Origin: Chondrus crispus
Taxonomy: Eukaryota > Rhodophyta > Florideophyceae > Gigartinales > Gigartinaceae
Length of the DNA stretch: 64,000 nt
Reading direction: 5' to 3'
Assembly: GCF_000350225.1 (NCBI RefSeq)
Contig: NW_005179151.1
Span: 266,073 to 330,072 of the forward strand
Part shown: positions 1-10,220 of the stretch, one piece after another
Position numbering within the stretch: position 1 is the stretch's first letter
Layout of the letters: each line of letters starts with the position of its first letter
The notes under the pieces: generated by a model
The model's input: the letters and a program-made list of their open reading frames with translations, nothing else
What the model was told of the DNA's origin: nothing
Database searches by the model: none
Program-made: the position numbers and the translations under genes

Positions 1-38
1 GCTTCGTTCCCTTCCCCCTCCCCCCCCACCCCGCGCAG

Positions 39-434
39 CTGCACAGCAGCGCGCTGCTCGCAGACATGCGCGCGCGCAGGCCCGACTTCCTCCTGCTGGC
101 CGGCGCGCTGCACCTGCGGCGGTCGGCGGCCACGCTCGTGGCATGGGACGCGGTGCTGCGGCGCGCGCTCGGCGCGGCGCTCCCGCGACGCATGTGGGTG
201 TTCCTCACCGGGCCGGGCGTGACGGTGGTGCGCGGCGGCGTCGCGGACAACCTCTACTTCAAGGAGGACGTCGCGGGCGCGCTCGACGCCATCCCGCACG
301 CGGACAGGCCCCTCACCTTCCACGTCCTCGAGCCCGCCGGCTGGCGCAAGCGCGCCGTCAAGAAGGTCGCCCGACGCAGCGCGTTCCACGCATGCCAGAG
401 TAGACCGCTCGAACCCGTGCGCCTGCACGCGTGA
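39..434 (+). CDS. Terminal exon of an unrecognised host gene (partial)
   Basis: An open frame ends at TGA 432-434. It has strong GC3 bias and a composition unlike the transposon-rich sequence that follows. A long pyrimidine tract ending in CGCAG at 34-38 looks like a 3' splice site, and the frame is open from base 39, so this is more likely the last exon of a gene entering from the left than a 122-residue protein starting at ATG 66. The encoded segment has a leucine/alanine-rich hydrophobic start, then a V-F-L-T-G-P-G-V-T-V-V-R-G-G-V stretch and a basic C-terminus. I recognise no family. The exon boundary is inferred from the sequence pattern only; a single-exon gene starting at 66 is the alternative. 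Confidence 0.5.
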   Translation: MHSSALLADMRARRPDFLLLAGALHLRRSAATLVAWDAVLRRALGAALPRRMWVFLTGPGVTVVRGGVADNLYFKEDVAGALDAIPHADRPLTFHVLEPAGWRKRAVKKVARRSAFHACQSRPLEPVRLHA

Positions 435-1190
435 GGGCGCCGCCGGAGGCGCTGTTGGCAGCGGGCTTCACATCTGCATGCACATGCTTTCGTTGCTGCA
501 GCTCGGTACGACGAGTATTAAAGCGGTGAGCGCCTCGCATTGTACCGTTTAAAGCTTCTGCGGTGCGACCCCCCCGCGGGGGCGAGGACCGCGAAAGTTG
601 GAAAGTTGCACAATGGCCAACAGTGTCATTTTCTATTCTAATTCGCCCGGTTTTATTCGGTTTTAATTAAGGTGGTTTAAAAAAGGTTTTCCAGACATAT
701 CTAAACACAAGCAGGAAGAACAAGCAATTCTCACAAAGTTCTTTCTGGCCCCAAGTCAGAAGTCAAGTACGGTGGCGCGGGTGTCTCTTTCTTTCTTGTC
801 GAGGAAGCAGAAGTCAAGAATAAAATAGGTCGAATTAGGGGTTTTAGGACAATGGTCCGATAGACACTAGCCTAACAAGGCGACCCTCCCCCCTGGAAGA
901 CAGAAGACAGGTTCGTGGAAGCGGAAGGAAGCCGGATCAAACGTATCCAAAATCTTGATGCAGCTGCCAACCAAACCGAACGCCATTTATCCATGCCCAA
1001 ACAATACTCGTCAGTAACAACGTATTTAGCAAATCTCGTGGAAACCCGACACATAACTCTATGCACGTTCAAGAAAACATTTACAAAAGAGATGGGTGTG
1101 CTGGGGTCGGGGCATACCATCAACAAATTGAAACAAAAAAATAGACCTGCCCATTGAGCTCACGGACATGGCGTCTGAACGTCTCGTTCC

Positions 1191-1757
1191 CTAGACTACG
1201 TGCTCGACGGAAGTGACTCGGCGGTTGACGGAAGAAACGGTCTCTTCGACAGTGGAGGACACACTTCTACTGGCCTCCGCCCTTGTCGAATGCGCCATAG
1301 CCGGCGGAAGGACGTGGTTGCCTGGCGAAGTTGAAGAGCGGAGGAGGTCGTGGTTGTCGTGGTTATCTGGCGAGGTTGAGGAGCGAAGGAGGTCTCTACT
1401 GGCATCCTCCGCCCTTGTCAAATGCGCCATATGCAGCGGAAGGACATGGTTGTCTGGCGAGGTCGCGGAGCGAAGGAGGTCTGTGGGACAATTGCAACAC
1501 CAATCAATGACGCATCGGACGAGGTAGATGACGTTGACAATTACGAACATACACAAGGCGAGAAAGGAATAGTTCGATTGCCACGGTAGCTCGTGATTGG
1601 GGTCAGCAGTCGGCAGGGCTGGAAGGTTAGGCGGTGCGGGTGAGGGTAACGGCATGGCTTCGGACGAGTGTGCGGTGAGCGAGAGTGTGAGGGTTAAGAC
1701 GAAGAGAAAGCAGGTGCGGGCGAGGGGACGGGACGTGGGGTTAGTGCAGTCGAGCAT
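1191..1757 (-). CDS. Small membrane/secreted repeat protein, type I (188 aa)
   Basis: One of six window copies of a small protein family I do not recognise. An N-terminal hydrophobic segment (about residues 13-30) looks like a signal peptide or anchor. A Pro/Ala-rich linker follows, then a conserved P-N-H-E-L-P-W-x-S-N-Y-S-F-L motif leading into a second hydrophobic segment (about 65-90) that ends in a Cys-rich D-W-C-x-N-C. The C-terminal third is variable direct repeats built on S-S-T-S-P-D-N-H and M-A-H-x-T-R-A-E, ending in V-E-E-T-V-S-S-V-N-R-R-V-T-S-V-E-H-V-V. Copies differ mainly by in-frame gain or loss of repeat units, which supports real coding. A TATA-like box lies 134 bp upstream. 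Start chosen at the first ATG after that box. Confidence 0.6.
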   Translation of the reverse strand: MLDCTNPTSRPLARTCFLFVLTLTLSLTAHSSEAMPLPSPAPPNLPALPTADPNHELPWQSNYSFLALCMFVIVNVIYLVRCVIDWCCNCPTDLLRSATSPDNHVLPLHMAHLTRAEDASRDLLRSSTSPDNHDNHDLLRSSTSPGNHVLPPAMAHSTRAEASRSVSSTVEETVSSVNRRVTSVEHVV

Positions 1758-1890
1758 GGCGAAGAAGGGTGGTGTTCAGTGGATGGATCGTGCTGGTTGT
1801 CGGTTAAAGGTTGGACGAAGCGTGTCGAAGATAGTGAGGATGGCAGAGTGGAGACGGAGAAGAAGGAGGCAACTACATTGCTCTGGGGGA

Positions 1891-1898
1891 TTTAAATA
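1891..1898 (-). promoter_or_regulatory. TATA-like box of the 1191-1757 gene
   Basis: On the minus strand this reads TATTTAAA. It is followed by a conserved leader (a GAGCAATGTAGTTG-like segment, then a pyrimidine-rich tract) before the ATG at 1757. The same box sits 100-134 bp upstream of the ATG in all six ORF copies. Confidence 0.6.
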
Positions 1899-2107
1899 GG
1901 ACGGGTGGGACGGGTGATTCGGGTGGGGCGTGGGTGTTGCAGATGGGGATGGGGAAAACTAGGGAGGGATTTAGGATCAATGGGGGGGTATTCAATATTG
2001 TGCCAGCACTGCGACATGCTGTGGTTGGCTCGTGCGAGCCAATAACATGCGTAAATTATCATCCCATTCCCTGCTGTGAGTGTGATCAAGGCTGATGATG
2101 CCCACAC

Positions 2108-2168
2108 ACAATTTTCTTCCCTGTTTAGAACGACCCTGAGGATCGTTCTAAACAGGGAAGAAAATTGT
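2108..2168. repeat. Perfect 26-bp hairpin
   Basis: Left arm 2108-2133 and right arm 2143-2168 are exact reverse complements, separated by a 9-base loop (ccctgagga). The rest of 1900-2750 holds no convincing gene. A short palindrome (ttggctcgtgcgagccaa) at 2025-2042 recurs at 30997-31014 and, slightly shortened, at 31059-31074. Confidence 0.85.
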
Positions 2169-2753
2169 TGCTTTTGCACATAGTTATGATAAAAACTGTT
2201 CCCATTGGCCGGTCACAAGATATGATATTCTTGCATGCAGGTATCCCCATGCAGAAATCGATCACTTCTTCGTGCAAGAAAAGAAGTGGACACACAGTTT
2301 ACTGGAGTGGGCGACGACGGGCTTAAGTACTGTGGTGTGGTGTGGCTAAACGTGTCCAGGTGGCTATCGTACAGCAGTGAGTACGGGAATCCCCTATCAT
2401 ACCTCTCTCCCCCCCACAATTGATGGTCTCGAATTTCCCATATTGTTTGCCTGCTGTGTCCCCTCTCCCAACCGCCACAACCACCGCCGCGGCGGGGTCT
2501 TGCGGCGGTGGTGCGCGGGGTCTTGCTGGACCCGTATAACACATGGCACTATTCGTCTCTCATACGGTACTCTCCTACCCGCCCTACCCGCTTATCGACC
2601 ATCCCTATCTCCATGGCCCGCGCGAACCCCTCTCTCGCGAGCAAAGTGGCAAAGTTTAAAAACATCGCTTCTATCACAGCCATTCTATCTTGCGTCTTGT
2701 GCATCCTATCTTGCTATCCATCACCTACCCGTCACCACTACCACCACACCTCA

Positions 2754-3891
2754 AGTTTATCCAGCTATCCAACCATTTCTTTCTCTTTAATTTTTTCCTC
2801 AACCCCCGTCTCTTCCCAAAACCCCTGGCCCCAAAGTTCCCACCCCTTTCCAATCCCAAACCCATCTCCTACACAACTGTACACTACAGTACATCGCCCA
2901 GTGTATAAGCTTCGCCCCACCCCCCACCGCCCCTCAGGCCTCAGGCCGTTGACCCCGGCAGATACCCGACTCCTCTACGACTCCTTTAAACAACCAATCC
3001 CCCCATCCCTTTCCCAACGGCTACGTCCTATCCCCCTCCCACATCCCGCTCCTTGACACCCTCCTGCCCTCTCGCCCTTCATTTTTTCTCACTTGAATTC
3101 CCCCACTGCCCGTCCGCAAACCCATCACCTGGTGACGGTCTTTGCGTCCACAACCCGCCTCGCTCACCCTTGTTCACGAAAACCACACACATGCCTCTCA
3201 GAAAAGCAAAGCGTACATTGCTGCAAGCGTATGACGCTGAAGAGAGAACAAAACTTGGACAATAATCAATCAATTGTAACGGATTTCTTCAAGTAAAACC
3301 GCGTTGTAAAACAGTGAAAAGTGATTTGCGAGATCCTCCCTTGAGTAGTGCAATACGCTAATAGTGCAGTATTCCACCGCGTGGCCCTCCTTCTGTTTAC
3401 ACCCCCTCTTCCGCCTGCTCCCTGTGATTCCCCGCAGCGACGGCACAACGAAGACACTGACCCGTCTGTACTACCTGACGGGCTTCGCTTTACACTGGAC
3501 GTATTCCAATCCAACCCAAATAAAATGCAGTGCCAGTCGAACACCTCCCTCTCCGTTTCACTTGCCCGCGTGCTGTGTTCACTGCGCACCACAATGCCGT
3601 GATGACGCGGGGGTGTGGGAGCAGCGACTGCAGGCTCACAATCAAGGTGTGGAGAGGAGTGGTGTAGTGCGGAGTGAGGATAGGCTGTACCGTTCTCGTT
3701 CTAGTCGCTGTACTGGACTACTACTCACACCTTTTCATAAGCGCTTCCTCTTTAGATTGGCTTCCTCACAAAGACACCAATCATGGATTGGAAACGCCCC
3801 ATGCCGCCGCCTTCTCGCAAGAGATTTGATGCCCATGTCACGGCCGAGAGACACTCGTGTGACGGCCAGGCTGCTGCGGCGCTCAGCCATG
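2754..3891. repeat. Segmental duplication, copy 1, left part
   Basis: Nearly identical to 56791-57927. It starts with 'gtttatccagctatccaacc', passes through a pyrimidine-rich stretch, and ends at the insertion site of retrotransposon element 1. The continuation of the same copy is at 10221. Short ORFs occur here, including one at 3093-3296 whose C-terminus reads QSIVTDFFK, but both copies are too similar for conservation to prove coding. Confidence 0.85.
3783..3891 (+). pseudogene. 5' part of a small ORF split by element 1
   Basis: ATG 3783 opens a frame that, read across the element 1 insertion with its duplicated CCATG counted once, continues at 10226-10506 for about 129 residues. The uninterrupted relative at 57821-58216 has the same start and the same downstream frame. 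No family recognised. Whether either copy was ever translated is uncertain. Confidence 0.35.
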
Positions 3892-4216
3892 TGTGGCGTT
3901 TCCCGGGGCGAGTGCCTCCGAGAAGACTAGTCTGGAGTGAATAAGTGTTCTGTCCTTTTATTTCTCTCGTCGACACGAGACTACGGGTCTTTAAATACCT
4001 GCCGTATGTAGTGCTCGAGTGTCCTTCCACGCCGTCTCGGATACTGCAGACAGTGGGAGGTGGGCGTGTGTACGTTTGCAATGTACAAAACTCTAACGAT
4101 TAGATGCAAACGGTTCCAATCTTGTGTACAGTATACCGTTCAAGCGAGTCCTTCACGAGCGCGGGCATGTGACCGGCAACGAACAATTGCGTCCCAGGCG
4201 CGTCACAGGCGCACCA
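3892..4216 (-). repeat. 3' LTR of element 1
   Basis: 325 bp, nearly identical to 9896-10220. On the minus strand it begins TGGTGCGCC and ends CGCCACA. Bounded outside by the target duplicate CCATG at 3887-3891. Confidence 0.95.
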
Positions 4217-4238
4217 GTCCTCCCTCTAATTTGATGCT

Positions 4239-5585
4239 TCATGCATACTTGAGTTTAGAGGCTGAGACAACTGCTTGATCTGGGAAAGTGGAGAGACATT
4301 TGGCGAACATTTTTGGTATATCTTCTTGTATGTTCTCGAAAGGTTCCCACGTTGGTTCCTCGTCTTCAAACCCACGCCATCTGACTTGAACTTCGTACAT
4401 CGCGGATGTGTCATTGTAACGCAAGTCGAGTATCTCCTGTACTGTATTGTAGTGGGGATTGTTGTGCCCAATAGTATCGAGAAGGGTCTCTGTGACATGT
4501 AACTTTGAGTCCGCATAAAATTTGAGACGGTTAGCGTGAACTAGAGTTGGTGAATGCGATAGAAGGTCTTCAACCTCAAATACCAAATCTGAAACAGCAC
4601 GAGCCACGCGTTGGGGGCCACGCCACTTCACACGAAGTTTGTGTCCAATATTGGACAACCTCTGCGCAACTAAGACGTAATCTCCAACCTCAAAATTGAC
4701 ATCTTGTACATGCGTCTTTGCGTTGTGAGTCTTGAGTGCCGCCTGACGTTTTCGGGTGCGGTTGTGGGCAACATACTTGTGAATCTCGTCTACTCATTTG
4801 AGTAGCGATGCGCTGTGCAACAGCTTTTGAGCCTTGATGAATTCGAGTGACCGTGGCTCGGCTTGACCCGGGGGTAGGATGGACAGTAGTGGGCTGTCTG
4901 GTGACATGCCAGTGAAGGCCGTGATCGGGGCCTTGTTTCCCAAAGAAGGGCGCTTTGTGTGGTTGAGGATGCTCTGGATGAGTCTGCATACAGCCGGCCA
5001 TTCTTTCTCCTTCATGCGAAATTCCGATAGTAGCGCACGACAAGCCCGCAGTACCTCTTTGCAAACCGTCTCGACTGTTCCATTACCTTGAGGACAGTAG
5101 GGAGTGGTAAAGTGGTGGCGAGAGTGCAAGGAGCGATTGACGGCGTCCATGACTTTGTTCTTGAAATGAGCACCGCGATCCGAGACCCAATTCGGAGTAA
5201 CTCCAAAGGAGGCCATCCAGCGCAGCAAAACATCTGCAGTGGTCTCAGCGTCCGCAGCGTGGCACGGTTCGATCCATACGAATGAAGAGGCATCATCTTT
5301 CAGGAGTAATGTATAAACTGCCCCCGTTGTGCTTTGTCCCATGTAAAGGTAATCGAAGTGTAAAACTTCGTTTGGTTTGTCGGAATGCAGTGCATGGTTC
5401 ATAGGCCTGGGTACGCGATGGCCGCCAATGGTGAGGAGACAGTGCAGACATGATCTACAGAAAGCCTCTACGTCCGCCTTCATGTTCTTCCAATAGAAAT
5501 GATCGGTGATGTGTTTCAAAGTTGTGTCCGAACCTCTGTGTCCACCCCGACCACAGTGTGCGATTACACAAATACGTAGCTGCAA
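4239..5585 (-). pseudogene. Element 1 integrase and chromodomain
   Basis: C-terminal portion of the element 1 polyprotein. The integrase shows a zinc-binding H-C-G-R-G-G-H-R-G ... C-R-S-C-L-H-C segment. The catalytic core has L-H-F-D-Y-L-Y-M, W-V-S-D-R-G-A-H-F-K-N and N-G-T-V-E, giving the D-D-E triad. After an in-frame TGA at 4794-4796 the frame continues through a G-D-Y-V-L-V-A-Q linker into a chromodomain with Y-E-V-Q-V-R-W-R-G-F ... E-P-T-W-E-P-F. Chromodomains on integrases of this class direct insertion to marked chromatin. The stop is probably a TGG to TGA change, because the sequence on both sides is in frame. Confidence 0.9.
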
Positions 5586-6581
5586 CTAAACCGCTACGGC
5601 TGGCACCCACACACGTCCTTGTTCATTGATGTGCAGGTAGGAGCGCTTCTGTTTCGGTATGGTCTCTTCCCCAGTCTCCATGGCTTCTTGTTGTGCAGTC
5701 ATCAGGTCCGCTGGCTTTGGCCAGGTGAACTCGGGATCCAGTTCGGGAGCGACTGGCGCGGTGAAAAGCGATGAGAGGCTCGCTCGAACAAACAGGGAAC
5801 TTTCCTGTTCGGAATGCTTCGCCCCCCAACGGGACAGGAGGTCCGCCCAGCAATTGTCTTCGCCCGGGATGTGAACAACAGTGTAGTGGAAGCCTGCGAG
5901 GTGCATGGCCCATCGTTCAATCTTTGTGACCTTGTGCTTGGCGAGATGTGGAGATGCCAAGTGAGGATTGAATATGAAAACGAGATTCTTGTGGTCAGTG
6001 TACAGACAAAATCCCTGTGGTCGTAAAAGCAGGTAGTCTAACTTTTTGACCGACTCCACTATGGCGAACCCTTCCTTCTCGGGCGTGGGCCAGCGAGACG
6101 AGGAGCTATGAAATGAACCAGATATGAAGGCCAGCGGCATGTGGCGTTGTTCTTCAAAGGGTAGGTCCATGTCCGATGAGGGTATCTGAGTAAGGACGCC
6201 GGCCCAATGTTGGTCGGACGCATCGGTAAATAGACACAATAGTTTGTCTGGGTGGGGATGTGCTAATGTTACGGCCTGGGCAAGGGCATTCTTGACATGC
6301 TGAAAACAATCATCTTCAATCTGACCCCAGATACCGTTTTGTAGTTTAACTGATACAGCTGCGCGCTTCGTGCGGCGCGACAGCCCGGCGTACACCTTCT
6401 GCAATGCGTTGTGTAGGACCGCGATCGTAGCATTGAAGTTCGGAATAGCCGAGCGCATCCAGTTGGCTGCGCATACAAATTGTTGCAGTTGTGCGCCATT
6501 GACCGGGGGAGACATGTCCAGAAGTGACCGGAGCTGAGTAGGGTCCAGCTTGACGCCCCCCTTACTGACTATTCTTCCACA
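5586..6581 (-). pseudogene. Element 1 RNase H region
   Basis: The frame continues from the RT region after an in-frame TAG at 6582-6584 and ends at another in-frame TAG at 5586-5588. It has the RNase H signature L-F-T-D-A-S-D-Q-H-W-A-G-V-L and the Y-T-D-H-K-N-L-V strand, then H-I-P-G-E-D-N-C-W-A-D-L-L-S-R. These are the conserved Asp-bearing motifs of Ty3/gypsy RNase H. The following linker connects to the integrase zinc finger. The two bounding stops look like point changes rather than frameshifts, since the frame on both sides is the same. Confidence 0.9.
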
Positions 6582-8119
6582 CTATCTAACCTTTTCTAGA
6601 AAGAATTTGCACTTTTTCGCGTGCAACTTGAAGTTATGCTTTCGGCACACCTCGAAGAAGGAACGGAGTACATCGAGTAAGTGGTCAGGGGAATGGCAAT
6701 GGATGAGCATGTCATCCAGCCATTGCAAAAGGTTCTCGCGGATGTCCTTGGTTATAAGCTGAAAGCTGCTTTGAAGATATGACACTGCGTTGGACTGACC
6801 GTGCATAACGCGTGTCGGAGTAAAGACTCCGTCAGGCGCTATGAAGCTTTGGCATTCCTGAGACTCAGGATGTAGGGGAAGTTGCCAGTAGCCATTACAC
6901 AGGTCAAGAGATGCAAAGCAGACGTCGTTAGCTAGATCAGAAGTGGCCTGCTGGAGGTCGGGCATCGGCCAAATATGCGGCACAGTCTGCAAATTGGCTG
7001 GTCTGAGATCAACCGTGAACCGAAATTGTTCCGGTCCCGGTTTCGGTACGATGAGGGGGGCGCACGCCCACTGAGAGGTATTGTTAGGGTAGATGAGCCC
7101 CAGGCCCTGGAGTTCATCCAACTTTTTGCGAAGGAAAAGGCGCTGGGGAGGGGCGTATCGACGAACCTTGACGCGAACCGGAACCGCGTCTTGCTTCAGA
7201 ATGACCTTCATGGGTGGGATATTTGCAGGCGGATCCGATCCAAGTCTGACTCGGAACGAATCCGCATATTCCTCGACAAGGTCCGCGAGTGGCCGATGAA
7301 GCCGCCTGGGCAAACCGTTTTCCTTCGCTTTGCCAATCATTTCCTTCAAATAGGGTGACATTTCGTCGGGGTCGTGTTTTCCCACATCAAAAGTCTCGAA
7401 ATCCGTCGAGTCGTCTCGTGATTCAGCGTTCCATACGTGCAGGGTTGACATACTTGCGGGTTGGTCAGGTCGACTGCGAGGAAGCGAGTCAATCGGGCGT
7501 GGTGATTGCGAGATTATGGCGGGGGCGAGCAGCATTTGCGACAATTTCCCTGTTCCGGAGGGATTCTCGGTGCTGGGAGGACTGGTGCTTTCAAAAAACA
7601 TTTCGGTTTGGTCCGCGGGTGACGGAGCTGAGCAGTAGGCCTTTTCAGTCTCCGGTGATGGGCGCGAGAAACCAACGTGTGAGAAGTCACAATCGTGATA
7701 CTTGTCCCTCACGTCCTTGAGGTGTTCATCGAGATCGAAACCCAATGCTTGGAGTAGAGGCCGTGATAAAAGCATCTCCAACATTGGTTCTTCGAACACT
7801 AGCCATTCCACGTTTCGGAGTCGCAGGGGGCCATGCGTAGTGAACAAAGTTAACGAAATACGCGCCTTCTGCTTCGCAAAAACTGTGGGCAGTTCTTCTG
7901 CTTCTTCTCTACCGAGCGCCAGGTGCAAACCTATAGGCCTCTTGAGGGGCAGAAGTTGAACGAAAACACCAGCGTCTGCGCAGCTTTCCAGCTGTGACTT
8001 GCTCAGGGCCGCATGGTCCGCGCCGTAGTCTCCATTCACGGTAACGGCGACAGTGTCAGCGAGATTTGCCCTGATACGGCCAGGAGGTAAGTGTTCCTTC
8101 CCAGTCGCATCCGTTCGAG
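6582..8119 (-). pseudogene. Element 1 protease and reverse transcriptase
   Basis: The segment starts at the solo-LTR target site and is in frame with gag once the LTR and one GTCTT are removed. A retropepsin-like region contains V-N-G-D-Y-G-A-D-H-A-A-L-S, followed by RT motifs F-T-V-D-L-R-P-A-N-L, S-L-D-L-C-N-G-Y-W-Q and W-L-D-D-M-L-I-H. The catalytic pair is in a W-L-D-D context rather than Y-L-D-D. The in-frame TAG at 6582-6584 follows K-C-K-F-F-L-E-K-V-R and precedes C-G-R-I-V, where related elements usually have Trp, so a TGG to TAG change is likely. Confidence 0.9.
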
Positions 8120-8124
8120 GTCTT

Positions 8125-8795
8125 TGTGGGATAAAACCCCTCCGCCCTGGGTTGGGTGAGAGGCGGAGGCTTGAGCGAGGGAGCACGCGACGTGGACGCG
8201 ACGCGCCAATTGAACCGATCGGACGAGCTCGCGAAAAGGGAGTGGCTCACTGGCCGGTTACGCGCAGTCGCCCCGTGGTGCGTGAACGGGAGCGACCGGT
8301 AACGGGTTAGAAGCCAGCGCGCGCGACAGACAACCTAAAACGGACGTACGTAGGCGCAAAAGGGACGGGGGCGAGCTTGCCCCCGTTTACTGGTGGGGAC
8401 GGGTGCCAGGTCTTAACCCCGCAGGGGGACGCCTCGGACACCTGTCCCAGTACAGTAGTACAGTACCTGCCGCCTAGTGCGTGCCGGGTACTGTACACAA
8501 TTAAAAAACTAGCGCCATAATTGCTACTACCGCACGGACGCTGCTACTACACGTGTGCACTACTGTACACGCGTGTTGCTTACAGACTACCGCACGGACG
8601 ACACGTGTGCTAACGCGCACACGTAACACGCGTAGACTACCGCTCGGACGACACGTGCAGTACTGTACACGTACGCCAGATTACGACCGCTCGGCATGCG
8701 CGCGCGCTCGCTACACGTGGGCACAGCCGCCCACGTGTATACCGTATACGGCCGTCCGATGACCTCCGCGCGCTCGCGCCGGTCATTATACTACA
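8125..8795 (-). mobile_element. Solo LTR of the element C/D family nested in element 1
   Basis: 671 bp. On the minus strand it begins TGTAGTATAA, like the element C LTR, and ends ATCCCACA. It is flanked by the 5-bp duplicate GTCTT (8120-8124 and 8796-8800). It is rich in CACGTG- and TACTGTA-type short palindromes, as are the LTRs of C and D. Removing it and one GTCTT joins gag and protease of element 1 in frame (S-V-R | P-R-T-D). It therefore inserted after element 1 and then lost its internal region by LTR-LTR recombination. Confidence 0.92.
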
Positions 8796-8800
8796 GTCTT

Positions 8801-9855
8801 ACAGAGAAGTTATGGTTCGATTCTTTCTGCATGCTCGATATTGCGCGTCCCTCTCTCTTGCGCTTCTCTCGAAAATCTTTTAGTAGCGCCTTCTTCTCCT
8901 CCTCGGTTGCCCTCGAGCAGTCCTTGACGTAATGTTTGCCATTGCATCTGGGGTGAAGACAATCAGGTAGACGCCTCGGCCGGTTCGGACCGGACCCAGG
9001 GTTGGCAGGGTAGTCCGTGAGACTTTTTCCTTTTTCAAAAACGGTGTCCATGGAAGGTGGGTTACCAGGGTAGTCCATGGAGGGTGAAATTGGAGCTTCT
9101 CCATGCTCAGACTTCCTTCTAGGCCTTCCCGATCCTTCTCCCGAGTTCTTGTGCTTCCGACAGTAGGAGCCGTCCCACTCCTTGCCCTTCGAATTTCCAC
9201 TGTCCCTTTCCGTGATTAGAGCTTGTTTCAGGGGTACATACTCTTCACATGCTACGGCACAGTTAACAACATTATGGAAAAATGAAAGCCATTTCTTGCG
9301 CAGATCATTGAAGCCAAGCACCAGGTCCTGTTCCACTTTGGTTTTCAGGGCTGCGGGCTTGAGTAGTCTACATAGGTGCTTGATAGCCAACTTGGGGTTG
9401 TCCTCAATAAGACGCTCCCATTTTTTGTTCCGCAACGTAGTCTGATAATCAGTGAACAATGCCTGAATTCGAAGCTCAGCATCGGGCTCATGCACATCAA
9501 TCCTCACAGCAGACTTGATGGCGGCCTCCAGCTCTTCCAGGGACACCGATTCCAGCTTGACCTCCTCCTTAGACTTAAGATAGTTTAGAAGGATATCATC
9601 GGTTAGTTCGACGAAATCCTTGACTGTCGGGAAGCAGTCAATTTTTATCAACGACAAAAGTAAGTCGTGATCCACGGACGAAATGAGGGGAACTATGGGA
9701 AGGGAATGTCCCGAGGCCTCAGCATCCTTGACTCGAAGCAGGTATTGTTCTCGTGCCTTGAGAAAATTGTGAATCTGTTTGCGACCAAGTCTCTTCAGTG
9801 TCGGGTATACGACGTTCCAGTACCCTTGCTCCGACATAGTTCCAGAGTTCTTCAT
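8801..9855 (-). pseudogene. Element 1 gag
   Basis: About 350 residues from ATG 9855. Helical capsid-like N-terminal two thirds, then a basic linker and a C-L-H-P-R-C-N-G-K-H-Y-V-K-D-C zinc-knuckle-like motif, the nucleic-acid-binding signature of gag. The visible ORF ends at 8791 inside the solo LTR. Before that insertion the frame ran on into protease, so this element made one gag-pol polyprotein with no frameshift signal. Confidence 0.88.
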
Positions 9856-9895
9856 TTCAAAGAACTTTGAACACTGTAGGTTGCCTAGTGATCAC

Positions 9896-10220
9896 TGTGG
9901 CGTTTCCCGGGGCGAGTGCCTCCGAGAAGACTAGTCTGGAGTGAATAAGTGTTCTGTCCTTTTATTTCTCTCGTCGACACGAGACTATGGGTCTTTAAAT
10001 ACCTGCCGTATGTAGTGCTCGAGTGTCCTTCCACGCCGTCTCAGATACTGCAGACAGTGGGAGGTGGGCTTGTGTACGTTTGCAATGTACAAAACTCTAA
10101 CGATTAGATGCAAACGGTTCCAATCTTGTGTACAGTATACCGTTCAAGCGAGTCCTTCACGAGCGCGGGCATGTGACCGGCAACGAACAATTGCGTCCCA
10201 GGCGCGTCACAGGCGCACCA
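9896..10220 (-). repeat. 5' LTR of element 1
   Basis: 325-bp partner of 3892-4216. It is followed outside by the target duplicate CCATG (10221-10225). Only 40 bp separate it from the gag start codon at 9855. No clear tRNA primer site was recognised in that gap. Confidence 0.95.

Larger units (their letters stand above)
655..1900 (-). repeat. Dispersed repeat with small membrane-protein gene, copy 1
   Basis: This is the first of several copies of a composite repeat. Its left part (about 655-900, with the shared text 'gacatatctaaa', 'ttctcacaaagttctttctgg' and 'aataaaataggtcgaat') recurs at about 13260-13450, 32030-32195 and 61010-61198. Its right part (about 860-1900) carries the minus-strand ORF and recurs around 11765, 13520, 29670, 32270 and 59450. 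The 435-654 stretch between the host exon and this repeat shows nothing I can name. No terminal repeats or target-site duplication were found, so the mobilising mechanism is unknown. Confidence 0.8.
3892..10220 (-). mobile_element. Ty3/gypsy retrotransposon, element 1, with chromodomain
   Basis: The element is bounded by 325-bp direct repeats beginning TG and ending CA, and by a 5-bp target duplication CCATG (3887-3891 and 10221-10225). The empty site is preserved in the other copy of the segmental duplication near 57927. On the minus strand it encodes one continuous gag-pol frame from ATG 9855 to 4239: zinc-knuckle gag, protease, RT, RNase H, integrase, chromodomain. The frame is broken by a solo-LTR insertion and three in-frame stops. 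The integrase and chromodomain style resembles elements of oomycetes. The copy is defective. Confidence 0.95.

Noticed and set aside
915-1157. Plus-strand 80-residue ORF repeated at 11809 and in other copies
   Set aside because: It shifts and breaks between repeat copies and lies downstream of the better-supported minus-strand gene; probably non-coding repeat DNA.
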